DNA of 64,000 nucleotides, from positions 1,984,001 through 2,048,000 of the forward strand of contig WHVY01000005.1 in NCBI GenBank assembly GCA_022266195.1, given 5' to 3'. Position numbers and translations under genes: made by a program. Positions 1-12,918 of the stretch are shown one piece after another. The DNA is from Tetranychus cinnabarinus. Taxonomy: Eukaryota > Arthropoda > Arachnida > Trombidiformes > Tetranychidae. The notes beneath the pieces are model-generated. The model was not told the DNA's origin. It did no database searches and worked only from the letters and a program-made list of their open reading frames with translations. Position 1 is the stretch's first letter. Every line of letters begins with the position of its first letter.

Positions 1-3000
1 AGTTGATTAAGTTGATGGTGATGATAGGGATGATAATGAGAAGAAGATAAAATTATAATCAAGATTAACAACTGGTCATCTTATTAGACTTCATACTCTG
101 GGTTCAATCTTATTTCTGGTTAAACTTGCAGATACTTGACTGTACATAATAAGCAAAATGAATTCATTCATAAGCCCATTTACATGGGAAAATAAGTCTT
201 ACAATCTTTACTGAAAAACAACCAAAAATACCGGATAAAATAACAAGATGAACACAATTTTTAACCAGAAAATTGCTTTCCTTCAACTGATTTATGGTTA
301 TCCTAATCAATTCAGACTATTAAAACAAATAACATGTAAATCAAAATTAAAAACGTCTCAAGGATTGAATCACAATCCTAACCAGAAAATGTAATCATTG
401 AATGCATAATATATTTAACTAATCATTTGATTTAGTATTGAGCTATTTACTTGCTTGGTTAATTGTAAATGAAAATAAAATTGTATTTCAAGTAAAAGTA
501 TCCATTGTTACCCTGATTAGGATAGACTTGAAATTGAGTTTAGTACAAAAAAATTAACTAAACTAAAGTAAATTTATTCAGGAATAAGCTAATCTTGTCT
601 CAATTGAATTTAATAGACAATTGAAGAAGATTTTAATTAAAACAATAAATGAGTCAAACAAACAACATTCAAAGAGACATTCAACAATCAAATCTGGCAA
701 CACAACCCAATCAATCTTTAAATTGTCAACATTGAAAAGATACTAACCATTACCAAATCCTATTCAATTGTTTTAGATCAACAATGTTTCTTGATTTAAA
801 CATAAAGTCAACAAGTTAATTGTTACAATTAAAAGATTGATTAAAATTGAAAGTAATAAGTGAGTCTGGTTTTTCTGGTAAGAGCAACATCTAAATTAAA
901 AGAACCCAAAACCAGTTTTAGAGCAAGTTCAATGCAAATCATTATGTGAAATCTAAATCCTGATTGTTGTCCTTTTTTGTTTTAATCAACACAATTAAAA
1001 CAACTAATTGTGATCGTTTGATGAAAATAAGTTAACAGTTTATTCATGTTCAGGTTCAAATTGTCTGATAAATTATCTTAAACTTGTATCAGATGCAATA
1101 AATTGTTAATGTAACTTAAAAATGGATACAAATTATTAACTGATCATCAATCAACCAGATCAATGATAAACCTTTCTTTACTCATCATTTAATCCCTTAT
1201 CCTGATCAACATCATGATTGTATATTTAACATCATTTTCATCCTCATCAGCCTGCATCTTCAACTGCAAATTGAAACGCAAATATGAATTGAATTAAAAA
1301 TTTAGATCAAACTAAGCCAACAATATTTTTCAACTTGATTTACCATTGAGTTAAATTCACAATTGTATCAACTGTTAATTTTTACATCAATTTTTAATGT
1401 ATTACAATGTAAATGCTGGTTCATTGTTTACTTCGGTGGTTTTTGTTATGAGTGCAAATTTATTAATATTTGTATCAATTGATTTACATTACATTTATAT
1501 TAATAGAACCCAAATCTGTGTCAATTGGGAACTTGTAAACTGTTGTAATTAAAGGTTTGTGATTGAAAGATGAAGGCATCAAAAGTCTGTAACTAACAAC
1601 GAATTGATTGTTCACAATTAGTTTAAATAAAACCAACTTGTTAAGTTTTCCCATAACAAAAAAGCCTTTGCTTAATTTAGTTATTAAAAAAGTGTCTACA
1701 AAGTAAAGGTGATGAAAAAGGTTGATTGTTTCAACAATTTCAATGTTTTAACTGGTTAATCAGAACACACCTTGAAAATTATCCTTTTTCACTTGTTCTC
1801 AGGTAGTGTTGAAAAATTCGGGTTTCCGGTTGATTAAGTTGATTCTATTAGCTATTATTATGGTTAAGATAGAGAGATGTTGAAAAAACTATGAATTTTT
1901 AAGATAAATTTAGGTTCTAAGGGAATATAAATCTTTTTTTTTCAAACAGCATAAATCTTTCAACCATGTTTATAACCTGAAAATGTTCACATATTTTTTT
2001 ACATCATTATACTGATTATTATGACTGCTATTATCAATATGAAAAAGCACGATGGTTAATAAATTATAAACTAATATTCATAAGCGTAATGACAATCAGA
2101 ATGAAATGAAAGCAGAAGAGGCGAAAAATTATATTAAAAATTATATGCTTACATATTTGGTAGGTTGATGGTGTTGAGGTTGTTTGGTAGGACAAAGACA
2201 TGAGTTGTCTAAGGCTTGCACTGGAAATTGTAATTGTAATGATTTGCTGATGAACTAGATTCACACAGTCAACAGTCCGAATCAAAATATTCAAAAATTG
2301 AGTCACAATCATCTGGTAAGTGTTATAAAACAATCAATTATTATATAATAATTTTGGGTTGAATGTTTGTTTATGTGTTACTGGTAACAGGTTTTTATGG
2401 TAAAAGCAGCATGGTCAATGAGTTGGGTAAATGGTAAATGTACACAATTAGACACCAATGAACAAGTAAATTAAGGTTCACAATTAACACTTTTAACTAT
2501 ACAAAGTATACGATAAAACGAAAATTAATGATTTATTAAAATATTCAATTAAAGCGTTATTACATGATGGTAAAGTGAGATAAATAGGAAAGAAACTGTT
2601 AGGTTAACAATGTTAGCCGCGTTATTTTACCTTAAGGGGTTATCATCTAATTACCATCAGATTCAATTAATTAGCCAAACTTCCAGGTTAATTAGCAAAC
2701 CAGTCATCTGATTGAGAAGGTTGAACATTTTAAGGCTGACCCGATGAAAGATTGGATAATTAATAAACTTGGTTTTAATTGGAATCAGTGAAAAGACGTA
2801 AATGAACGGCAATAAAAAGGTTTGGTAAAAAGAAGGTGAAAGTGACCAGATAAATTGTAAACCATTTTGTTTAATTGTTTGTTTTAATTCTCATGAAATG
2901 ATCAGAATCAACCGGCCAATGTTGACTCAACCATGTAAGTAACAATTTAACTTGACTTTACTTCAATTACAATATTTTAAATTTAATTATTTTACATCTT

Positions 3001-5457
3001 TATTTTGTCCCTTTCAATGTCTTTTCCCAATTTGGTGTTGAGTTGACTTTAATGGATACTTGTTGGGAAACCAAACTCATCAGACTAATCTTAATTAATA
3101 CCTTTAAATCGGAAGATTATCAACAATTAATTAACATCAACGTGTTATCAAGTTGATGAGAATTGAAATTTCTCATAAAATATGAAACAAAATATCCAAC
3201 CATCAACTGAACACACCAAATCGCTGAAACAAGTTCACTGACATTTACCAAAATATTGCACAAAAAGATATGCAGGAAAAGGTAACTTTCAAATTAAGTA
3301 ATTGACTAATTAAAAGACAATTCTAATTGTGAATATTGGAATATTATCATCACAATAAATCAATTTTCAAGTAAATTGTCAAGTTTAAATTATAAATCAC
3401 AATCAAAGGTAAAAGCGAAAAGGTACATTTAAAGAGGTTAGAGTTGGACAAAAATCAATTCAACATAAATAACCATTTCTTTTCAATAACAAAACGCTCC
3501 GATTAACCTGAATTTACGCTAATTCAATTAGTTTAGTTGCCATATTTAACCGTATTGATTACAAGCTGATCATAATTGTAAACGAAATACATAAACAAAT
3601 CATTAATAACAATTGAAACTGTCAACAAATCAATTAAAAGTAAATAAATCCATTTGAAATAAATAGCTGGAAGCAATTGAAATATACTTTTAGGTAAATC
3701 CAATTTATGGATTTACCGTTGATCCAAGGATGATAGCTGATTGGATTGACAGATTAAATTGTTGGTTAAATCATGAAAACTGTGAATTACTGATTTATTT
3801 GCTCTTCTCATGTCTTGAGTCTTTTTAGAAGCAATTGTAACTATTGATTGATTATCAGAACTGGTTCATCTAATGTTTTCTTGTTTCACTTGTTCAGACG
3901 TTGACATGTTAGCTGATTTGTTGCGGCATTAGTTAATCATAATCAAGTCGCAAACTTGGTGTTAACATGATGAATCGTTGGGTAACAACAATGCTGAACG
4001 TTAACACATCAGATGGTCGTGTTCACGATGTGTTTGTTGGTAACATGTAACTTAACACTTTCACATTATTCAAATTAACTGTTAAATCAATTGTTAATTG
4101 TTGCCAATATAAGTGTCACCCAATTGATTGGCCAAAGTATATGCAAATCAAAAATCTTTCACTTACATCTTCCTCCTTAACCATCATTTTCATCACCATA
4201 TTACTGAATATACCTCATTTTTTACCCATTTTTTGTCTCCTTTTTTGTTTACAAATTAACGAATCTTTTCTTGTATCTTCTTCTTGATTCAATTGTTGAT
4301 TTAAAATAGTTTGTGTCTGTATGAAGCTGGTTAAACATGACAATCGCACCTTTACACGTACAGTTAATTGGTTCAAAATATGCTTTGTATAATAAATATT
4401 CAACATCGTGATTGGAATAATCAATAAAACAAAAGTTGAACATAAAGGATCAATTATTATCACTATTATTAATAGAAGAGGATAAGAGTTGGATATTGAA
4501 AGGGTTTTCAAATTCACAACTAACATGATTGGTGAATCCGGTTAATAGCTTTGATTGGTAATTTAGTCTAATAAACATATCAATCGGAGGTTGTTGAATG
4601 TTTACTGGCAGAAAGAAACACTTTTAATTTCATCTTGAACAAGCAATAAAAGTCAATTTTCACAATCAATTTGCTAATGAATTGCTGTTAATCAGATGTC
4701 AAGGGTAGTCGATGGGTTAACAGCGAAACATGCTCATCAAAATTGAAAAGCTAATTGTTTATGTTGATATTGGGATGAAAGCTGATTGATTTGGAACCCA
4801 TTTTACAGAAATTATGAAACAATGGATTTTACCAGAATTTTGATGAACTAGAATCTTGGGTGACCTTTAATCATTGGTAACAGTGTCAGTGGTTTCCCTT
4901 TGAATTGGTGATGGTAAACCAATGATCTAGTTTGTAAATTATCATATTTAAACAGTCATTAGTTGTGTTTAAAGTAAATAACGTTACAATAATTTAATGG
5001 TAATATATTAACCATGGTGAAGATGTAAATGTTAATAAATTGACCTGAAGACTTGAAGGTTTGGCAACTCATAGCTTCATTAACAAGTCTGATGAACTAG
5101 AGGTTTAAAGCTGTTAGGTGAGTTGAACAATGATGATAATAGAGATCATTGGTAAATATTAGTTGGTCAAAGAGAGTTAATTTTTTAAATGAGGTCATCT
5201 AAATAAACAATCAAAGGAAATTGGAGCTAATTTCATTACAGAGTCAACTGTTACTTGGGATACTTTTCCTTTGTGAACAGTGTTGGTAACCCAGAAATGA
5301 TAACCGGTGAGCGTTAACCAGCCTACTCAGTGAGCTTAACTTGTTTGTTTAATATAAATTGATCTCATCTTGATAATAATGTTACATTCACCATCGGTGT
5401 ACATTAGCCGCAAACAATTTCCACCATAATTTCATCTGAAACAGTTCAAAGTTAGCC
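1..5457. other. Long AT-rich stretch without a recognisable gene
   Basis: No reading frame here resembles a protein I recognise. The longest open stretches (2064-2333 and 4215-4526, both minus) are hydrophobic or low-complexity translations of AT-rich DNA without convincing splice context. The sequence is rich in AATTG/CAATT words. It could be intergenic DNA or a large intron of a gene whose exons lie to the left. A TATAAA at 5353-5358, about 100 bp before the carboxypeptidase start codon, is a possible core promoter for that gene. Confidence 0.5.
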
Positions 5458-7956
5458 ATGATGATGGTGAATGGTTTCCAACTGTTGCTTGTTTTGATTC
5501 CCTTGTTTGGATCCTTTAGTCAGTCACAGTGTTTTATTGAAGATGGTTACAAACGATACAATGATTATTCGGTCCTTCGATTCATTCCGACCAATGTTGA
5601 ACAATTGAAATTTCTTTATGACTTGGCCCATAATGAGACTTTCCTAATGGAGCGAGGTGTTGACTTCTGGACTTCACCAGGTAATCTCAATGCGTCTGTG
5701 GATGTAATGTTGTCTCCAGAAGCACGGTCTCAATTGACTCCTCTCTTCAAATCAAACCTTCTGAATCCAAGTGTGATGATTGACGATGTTCAAAGGTAAA
5801 TTATGATTAACCAGTTTCCTTTATGATTATACACCAATCCTCGAAACGGTCATTTAATCAAGAAGTGTTGAATCCATTAACCGCTCTTCTTACTGTAGAC
5901 GTATAGATGCTGAGAACGAAATTAAAGGAAGACAAAGTTTTCCATTTCCATTTGGCTTACGAGGATCTCGACCAAATACAAAACAATTCTTTAACACCTA
6001 TCAACGCTATGATACGGTAAGAGTATAATTAATACAAATTGAATTAAAATTACTTGATTATATTATGTTTCTTGGAATAGTAAAAGTTATAAGAAAGTAA
6101 ATGGTTGAAGACCAGCTGACAGACTTACATTTGATTAATTAATGACAAAAATTGCTCAACTTAATTAATAATATAAAACAGAAACTACTTAAATTAAGTT
6201 TGGTCGCTTAGAAAGTTAATTTAACTCTAATCGTTAATTTGTGCTAAAAAAAGAAGGCAAGAGCAATTAAATAATTTAGCTTTTTGCTTCAGAAAATAAA
6301 CTATTTTTTGAATAACATCGAAGCTAGCGAAGCCTGGTTTCAACTTAGGCACTTAAATTGTTGCATTTAAAGACAGTTATCCGATCATCTGTGACAATTT
6401 GATTCCTTTTATTATCTCTAGATTTAGTTTTAATATTTTAATTTTTACTGTCATAATTTTAAAATGAAAACTGTGTATTAATGAATTTTACGTTTTTATG
6501 ATTTCGAGAATCATGTGTACTGTGATGAACAAACTATTGGTTGTAAGGTTGCCTCAAATTATGGAGTTTAATAACATGTCTTTTGGGGTGTCTCTAGATT
6601 ATGGCAATGTTGGATGATATGGCCAAGTCCAACGACAAGTTAAGACTTTCAGTTGAAGTTATTGGAAAATCTTTTGAAGGCCGTGATCTGAAAATAATCA
6701 AGATAAGTAACGGTGCATCCAATGGTAAACGTAAAATCTGGATTGATGCTGGTCTTCATGCTAGAGAATGGATTGGCCCATCAACTGCTATGTACTTTAT
6801 TAATAAGGTTAGTCTAAGTACTCCAGTTTATTTTTATTCAAGATAATTCAATTGATTTCCAGTTGAAGTATTCAAATAATCGAATTATCCATTGATTCAT
6901 GTATTTCTTTCTTTTTTATTCAGTTGGTTACATCAGCTGGTAAAGATGAAGCTGTGGATCAAATTCTGAATAAATATGACATTGTTATACTTCCGCTTGC
7001 CAATCCGGATGGTTATGAATACACTCATACAACGGTAAAGTTGCTTCAAAATTTGTGCAAACCAACAATCAAATTCAAAAAAAAAAGTTAACATTTCATA
7101 ATTGTTTCCTTTTATCCATCAAATAATAGAATCGTATGTGGCGTAAAACTAGATCTCAAACCAACAGTAGATGGGGATACATTTGCCGTGGAACTGATCC
7201 TAATCGAAATTGGTCTTTCAAGTGGGGAAGTAAGTTTATGAGTCGAACAATTGAATTTTCGGAAAATTTTAACCAGAAGCTCATTCGTTAACTCCAGTTG
7301 TTAAATTTTGTAAAACTAACATCTCAATTTTCGCATTCAATCTTTTCCTTTTATTTAGCTGGTGGATCAAGTTCTAATGCATGCTCTGATATCTTTGCTG
7401 GTCCAAAACCATTCTCCGAACCTGAAACCAAAGCCATGTCTCAATACATCCTGAAAAATGGACCCTGGGATATGTATATCAGCTTCCATTCTTATTCACA
7501 ATTGATTCTCTTACCATGGGGCTGGACAACTGATTTACCCGAACATTACAACGAAATGTACCGAGTCGCCGAAAAGGCAGCCACAAATTTAAAATCTCTT
7601 TATGGCACTACATTCACTGTTGGAAGTGCTACTAATCTTCTATGTAAGTAACAAAACAATATATCGTTAATACGACACACACACAAGTGGTATCAAGTGA
7701 TAACAAGTTATAAATATTTATTTTGATGACTGATAAATTGTATTGAACTATTTATTTGCTTATTTAAGATGTCGCCTCTGGTGGATCTGATGATTGGGCC
7801 TATGGTGAAGCTGGTATCAAGTACTCTTATACTTTTGAACTTCGAGATACTGGTGATCATGGATTTGTCTTACCTGAAGAGTTTATAAAACCCACTGGTG
7901 AAGAAACTTTCTTGGCTTTCAAAACTATGTGTGATGAGATATATCAGACGAGTTAG
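5458..7956 (+). CDS. Secreted M14A metallocarboxypeptidase (digestive-type, B-like S1' pocket), 7 exons
   Basis: Exons by GT..AG and phase: 5458-5795, 5899-6016, 6598-6807, 6924-7034, 7130-7229, 7359-7643, 7769-7956; together 449 aa. The N-terminus is a signal peptide (hydrophobic to about residue 22), followed by a propeptide and the catalytic domain. Visible active-site residues are zinc ligands H206 and E209 (HAREW), third ligand H336 (SFHSYSQ), substrate carboxylate binders N284/R285 (NRNW), and catalytic E411 (FELRD). The family removes C-terminal amino acids from peptides, usually in the gut. The residue aligned with bovine CPA Ile255 is D395 (GGSDDWAY); Asp there is typical of carboxypeptidase B, so a preference for Lys/Arg is inferred. 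The start is the first of three consecutive ATGs; the second or third would also leave a signal peptide. The 580-bp intron 2 is the longest. Confidence 0.93.
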
Positions 7957-8837
7957 AATGCAATACAAACATAATTCAACTCAAGAATGATATAGACTTG
8001 TAAATAAAATGACAAACAAACAGAAAAATCATTAAAATAACCGTTAAAATACACTAAATTCTTAGATTACTTCAATCTCTTCTAATGCATTGAACATAAA
8101 TCGGTAAAAATCTTGATCATTAAGTAACTATCAGCTGAAAAATTGTAATTCAAATAGCTTTTATACCTTAATTTACAATTTGACATAAAAAATGAAGATT
8201 AAGGTTTGAAGATTTCTTTCCGATTGAATTAATCACAAGACCTATCGTAAGTTAAATCAACCAAATTATTACAATCACCGACTCAGAATAGGTAAATTCA
8301 TTGAAATAAAAAAATTTTTAACAATGAAACTTAAAGAACATTAGCAAAAATGTAAATGTAAATCCATCAACAATCGGTTTGAATTTTTAGCCATTTTTGT
8401 TGAAAAACAATTGCAATAGGACAATCCTAAACAGTTGGGATAGCTTGTTTAAATATAAACCAACAATGAAAAGTGCATTTACTTTAAACTAATCAACAAT
8501 TTCAAAATAAAGCTGCATTGATAGGATCACCTTTAGCAATAACAAATTATTATTTGTACATCAACATGTAATGGTTAATAATGTGAATTCAAACATTATC
8601 ACAAGTCTTCATCAAGGCATTCCAATAAAGAGATTAAGCGCCAAAACTATTTATCAATTCTTTCATCAATAGATGGCAGTTTTGTTTACCGCTCTTCCAT
8701 TCATCTGGTTTCAGAGGGCTTTGTACTTTCTTTGTTATTAGATTGTAATTTACAAAACTGTCGTAATTCACAATAATCAATTTAGTTTTGTTCAACTTTT
8801 GTGATTACTGTCATATTATTAAATTGTGGTTCCAAAG
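7957..8837. other. Intergenic, carboxypeptidase 3' region and Iswi upstream region
   Basis: No gene seen. It holds the carboxypeptidase poly(A) signal and presumably the Iswi promoter and 5' UTR. No TATA box is obvious near the Iswi start, as expected for a broadly expressed gene. Confidence 0.5.
8003..8008 (+). terminator. Polyadenylation signal AATAAA of the carboxypeptidase gene
   Basis: Canonical AATAAA about 47 bp after the carboxypeptidase stop codon, on the coding strand. Assignment is by position only. Confidence 0.55.
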
Positions 8838-11800
8838 ATGGGAAAATCCACTAAAAAGAATAACAATGATGCTGTTAAAGAAGAAGAACCAGTGAAAACC
8901 CAAATGGAAACCGAAGAAGAACAAGAAAAGAGTGAATCTAATCAAGCTGATGCTGAAGAGGAATACGCGCCAGGTTGGTTTTAATGAATATTTTCTATCT
9001 GGTCTCGTTAATTGTAAAATCTAGTTTGAACTGTTTAGTTTAACAAATGTAAATTTGTAAATTACAAGTTTCTATTTACATTATTTTATTTGGTTTAAAT
9101 TATCTGCGAATTTTGATCTAGCTTAATACTGTCGTATTAATTTTCTTCTTTGTTTTCTTTTCCATGTTTTTTTCAGAAGGAGAAGGCGAAAAAGAAGCTG
9201 ATGGTGAAGGTGAAGGCGAAGTTGAAGCTGAAGTTGATAGTGAAAATGCAGCTGAAGATACAGTTGAAGAAAAGGTTGAAACTGCACCAGCTAAACCTCC
9301 AGGAAAACTTGCAATCAATTATGAGGGTCAAGTCACCGAAGATCGATCGAAAAGATTTGAGTATCTTCTACAACAAACTGAAATTTTCGCTCATTTCATG
9401 ACATCCGGTGTTAAACCTGGGGAACAAAAAGCAAAACCTGGACGTAAACCTAAACCAAAAGAACCAAAAGAACCTGAAAAACTAGAAGAATCTAAGTTCG
9501 AAGTGAATGACCACCGTCATCGAAAAACTGAACAAGAGGAAGATGAAGAATTACTTAGTGAAGTCAAGAAAGATGTCAATTATTTTAGGTAATATTCATC
9601 ATTTATTTAAATTCATGTGCAAGGCTTATTCTTATGATGTTATTTTTTTGTAGATTTGAGGAAAGCCCTAAATATATTAAAGGGGGAACTCTTCGAGACT
9701 ATCAAATCAGAGGTCTCAACTGGATGATTTCTTTATTTGAAAATGGTATCAATGGTATTTTGGCTGATGAAATGGGTTTGGGAAAAACTTTACAGACCAT
9801 TAGCTTGTTGGGTTACATGAAACATTACAAGAATATTCCCGGTCCTCACTTGGTTATCGCTCCCAAATCGACTTTGACCAATTGGATGAATGAGTTTAAG
9901 AGATGGTGTCCTTCTCTAAATGCTGTCTGTCTTATTGGTGATGCCGCAACACGGTCAACTCTTATCAGGGATACACTCTTGGGAAACCAAAAGGAATGGG
10001 ATGTGTGTGTGACGTCTTATGAAATGATTATTCGAGAAAAATCTGTTCTCAAAAAGTTCAACTGGAGATATATGGTTATTGATGAAGCTCACAGAATCAA
10101 AAATGAGAAAAGTAAGCTCTCTGAGTTTATTCGAGAATTCAAAACCACAAACCGTCTTCTGTTAACTGGTACTCCATTACAAAATAATTTACACGAGCTA
10201 TGGGCTCTACTCAACTTTTTGTTACCTGATTTTTTCAACTCTTCCGAGGATTTCGATGCATGGTTCAACACTAGTAATCTGGTTGAAGGAGATGACGGAA
10301 TTATTAATCGTTTACACGCAATCCTTCGACCTTTTCTTTTAAGAAGATTGAAAAGTGAGGTCGAAAAACGGCTACCTCCTAAAAAAGAGATCAAGATTTA
10401 TGTCGGCTTGAGTAAAATGCAACGTGATTGGTACACAAAAATTCTGATGAAAGACATTGACATTGTGAATGGTGCTGGTAAAATGGATAAAATGAGGCTG
10501 TTAAACATTTTGATGCAGTTGAGAAAATGTTGCAATCATCCATACTTATTTGACGGAGCTGAACCAGGACCACCTTACACTACAGATCAACATATAGTCG
10601 ATAATTGTGGTAAAATGTGTATATTAGATAAACTTCTACCTAAACTGATGGAACAAGGCTCCCGCGTTCTTGTTTTCAGTCAAATGACTCGAATGTTAGA
10701 CATTTTAGAAGATTACTGTCTTTGGCGAGGCTTCAATTATTGTCGTTTGGATGGTCAAACTGCTCACGAAGACAGAGAACAAGCTATTTACGAGTTCAAC
10801 AAACCTGACAGTGAAAAATTTCTATTCATGTTAAGTACCAGAGCTGGCGGTCTTGGTATCAACCTAGCTACTGCAGATGTAGTTATCTTGTTCGATTCTG
10901 ATTGGAATCCTCAAGTCGATCTTCAAGCTATGGATCGAGCTCATCGTATCGGTCAAACAAAAACTGTAAGAGTTTTTCGCATGATTACGGACAATACCGT
11001 TGAAGAAAGAATTGTAGAAAGAGCCGAGATAAAACTTAGATTAGATACTGTGGTCATCCAACAAGGACGTTTAGCTGAAGCAGGCTCTAATAAGCTTGCT
11101 AAGGAAGAAATGTTGGGAATGATTAGACATGGTGCTGATCATATTTTTGCGTCTAAAGACAGTGATATTACTGATGAAGACATTGATAATATTTTAAAGA
11201 AAAGTGAAGAAAGAACTGAACAAATCAAGGCAAAATTGGAAGAACTTGGTGAAAGTAGCTTACGTAATTTCACTCTCGATGCGCCTGATTGTAGTGTTTA
11301 CAAATTTGAAGGAGAAGATTATCGAGATAAGCAAAAGATGACAGCTTTAAATTGGATTGAACCACCAAAGAGAGAAAGAAAAGCTAATTATGCGGTTGAT
11401 GCTTACTTTAGAGAAGCATTGCGTGTTAGTGAGCCTCGTGCTCCAAAAGCTCCTAGACCTCCAAAACAGCCCAATGTGCAAGATTTCCAATTTTTCCCAC
11501 CAAGACTTTTCGAATTGTTGGATAAAGAAATTTATTATTACCGTAAAACTCTAGGATATAAAGTACCAAAAAACCCCGAATTAGGAAGTGATGCTGCAAA
11601 AATCCAAAGAGAAGAACAGCGAAAGATCGATGAAAGTGAACCTCTAACTGAAGATGAAATAGCAGAGAAAGAAGATTTGTTGACACAAGGATTCACAAAT
11701 TGGACTCGTCGTGACTTCAATCAATTTATAAAAGCTAATGAAAAATATGGAAGAGATGATCTTGATAGTATTGCTAAAGAAGTAGAAGGTAAAACTCCTG

Positions 11801-12330
11801 ATGAAGTCATGGAATATGCCAATGTCTTCTGGGATCGATGTCATGAATTGACTGATTGTGATCGCATACTGGCTCAAATTGAAAAAGGAGAGCAGCGAAT
11901 CCAGAGAAGGCAAGATATTAAAAGAGCATTAGATGCTAAAATGTCCCGGTACCGAGCACCATTCCACCAATTGAGAATAGCTTACGGTACAAATAAAGGT
12001 AAAAACTATATTGAAGAGGAGGATAGATTTCTCATCTGTATGCTTCATAAACTTGGATTTGACCGAGAAATGGTTTATGAAGAATTGAAATCATCCATTC
12101 GAAATGCTCCACAGTTTAGATTCGATTATTTCATCAAAAGTAGAACCGCGCCAGAACTTCAAAGAAGGTGTAACACCTTAATTACTTTAATAGAACGTGA
12201 AAATCAAGAAATTGAAGAGAAAGAAAGATCTACAAAGAAAAAACCTGGCCCAAAACCAGGATTACCCAGAGGATCTAGTAAACGACCTGCCGTAACAAAT
12301 GACAGTAAAAATAAGAAAAGAAAAAAGTAA
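8838..12330 (+). CDS. Iswi: ISWI-family SNF2 chromatin-remodeling ATPase (SMARCA1/5 ortholog), 3 exons
   Basis: Exons 8838-8973, 9177-9588 and 9654-12330; 1,074 aa, close to fly Iswi and human SMARCA5. In order: an acidic Glu-rich N-terminus; the AutoN region with the DRSKRFEYLLQQTEIF block; the SNF2 ATPase with Walker A DEMGLGKT (residues 221-228) and Walker B DEAH (326-329); the C-terminal helicase lobe (STRAGGLGINL, DWNPQVDLQAMDRAHRIGQ); then HAND, SANT and SLIDE modules and a basic Lys-rich tail. There is no bromodomain or chromodomain, which separates it from BRM and CHD/Mi-2. It slides and spaces nucleosomes as the motor of NURF/ACF/CHRAC-type complexes. Exon 1 is short; exon 3 holds the ATPase to the C-terminus without interruption. 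Splice phases are consistent throughout. Confidence 0.97.
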
Positions 12331-12918
12331 TTACCCAACCATCACTATTATGTTTTAAAACGTAAGATCACACATTTAATCATTGAGTTTCACTCTTTAG
12401 TCCATCATCTGCATCTATCTTTTTTATAATTTACTTTATCTTTAATCTATTGTCTCCAACATTTCAATACCCATTTAATTAAATCTTGTAATAAATTTTG
12501 TCATTATATCTTTACAAGTAATGAATCCCGACTTCATTCCAATATTTAGAATGAAATCTCACTCTAAGCTTTAGAAATTTTTATTAAAATTGACTCAATA
12601 CTTAATTTATAAATTACTCTCAGCATTTCATTTTATTTACTAAATTTAATAGCGCGAATTAGTGCATAATAAATTAATATATTTGGTTTTAGTTTTGCAA
12701 ACAACTTACAAGAGTTAAATTAAATGATACAAATTCTGAATTTTATTTTTGTATCTCAAGCCAAAATTAGATAATCGCGATGGTTGGAATGAAGAAATAT
12801 GAAGAAAAATGAATTTGATCAGTTCAAAAAATATAATATTTCATATATTTCGTAACAAATGATAAACATATGCATATTATAAACTGTTATTACAACTGTA
12901 TTGAGTTGAATAAATATT
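12331..12918. other. Convergent 3' intergenic region (Iswi / BBOX1-like)
   Basis: AT-rich spacer between two convergent stop codons. A minus-strand AATAAA (plus TTTATT at 12742-12747) may serve the dioxygenase gene. No coding signal seen. Confidence 0.5.
12490..12495 (+). terminator. Polyadenylation signal AATAAA of Iswi
   Basis: AATAAA 160 bp downstream of the Iswi stop codon on the coding strand. Confidence 0.5.

Noticed and set aside
4215..4526. Minus-strand frame of 103 codons with overlapping second frame
   Set aside because: Low-complexity translation in two frames of the same stretch; no signal of coding.
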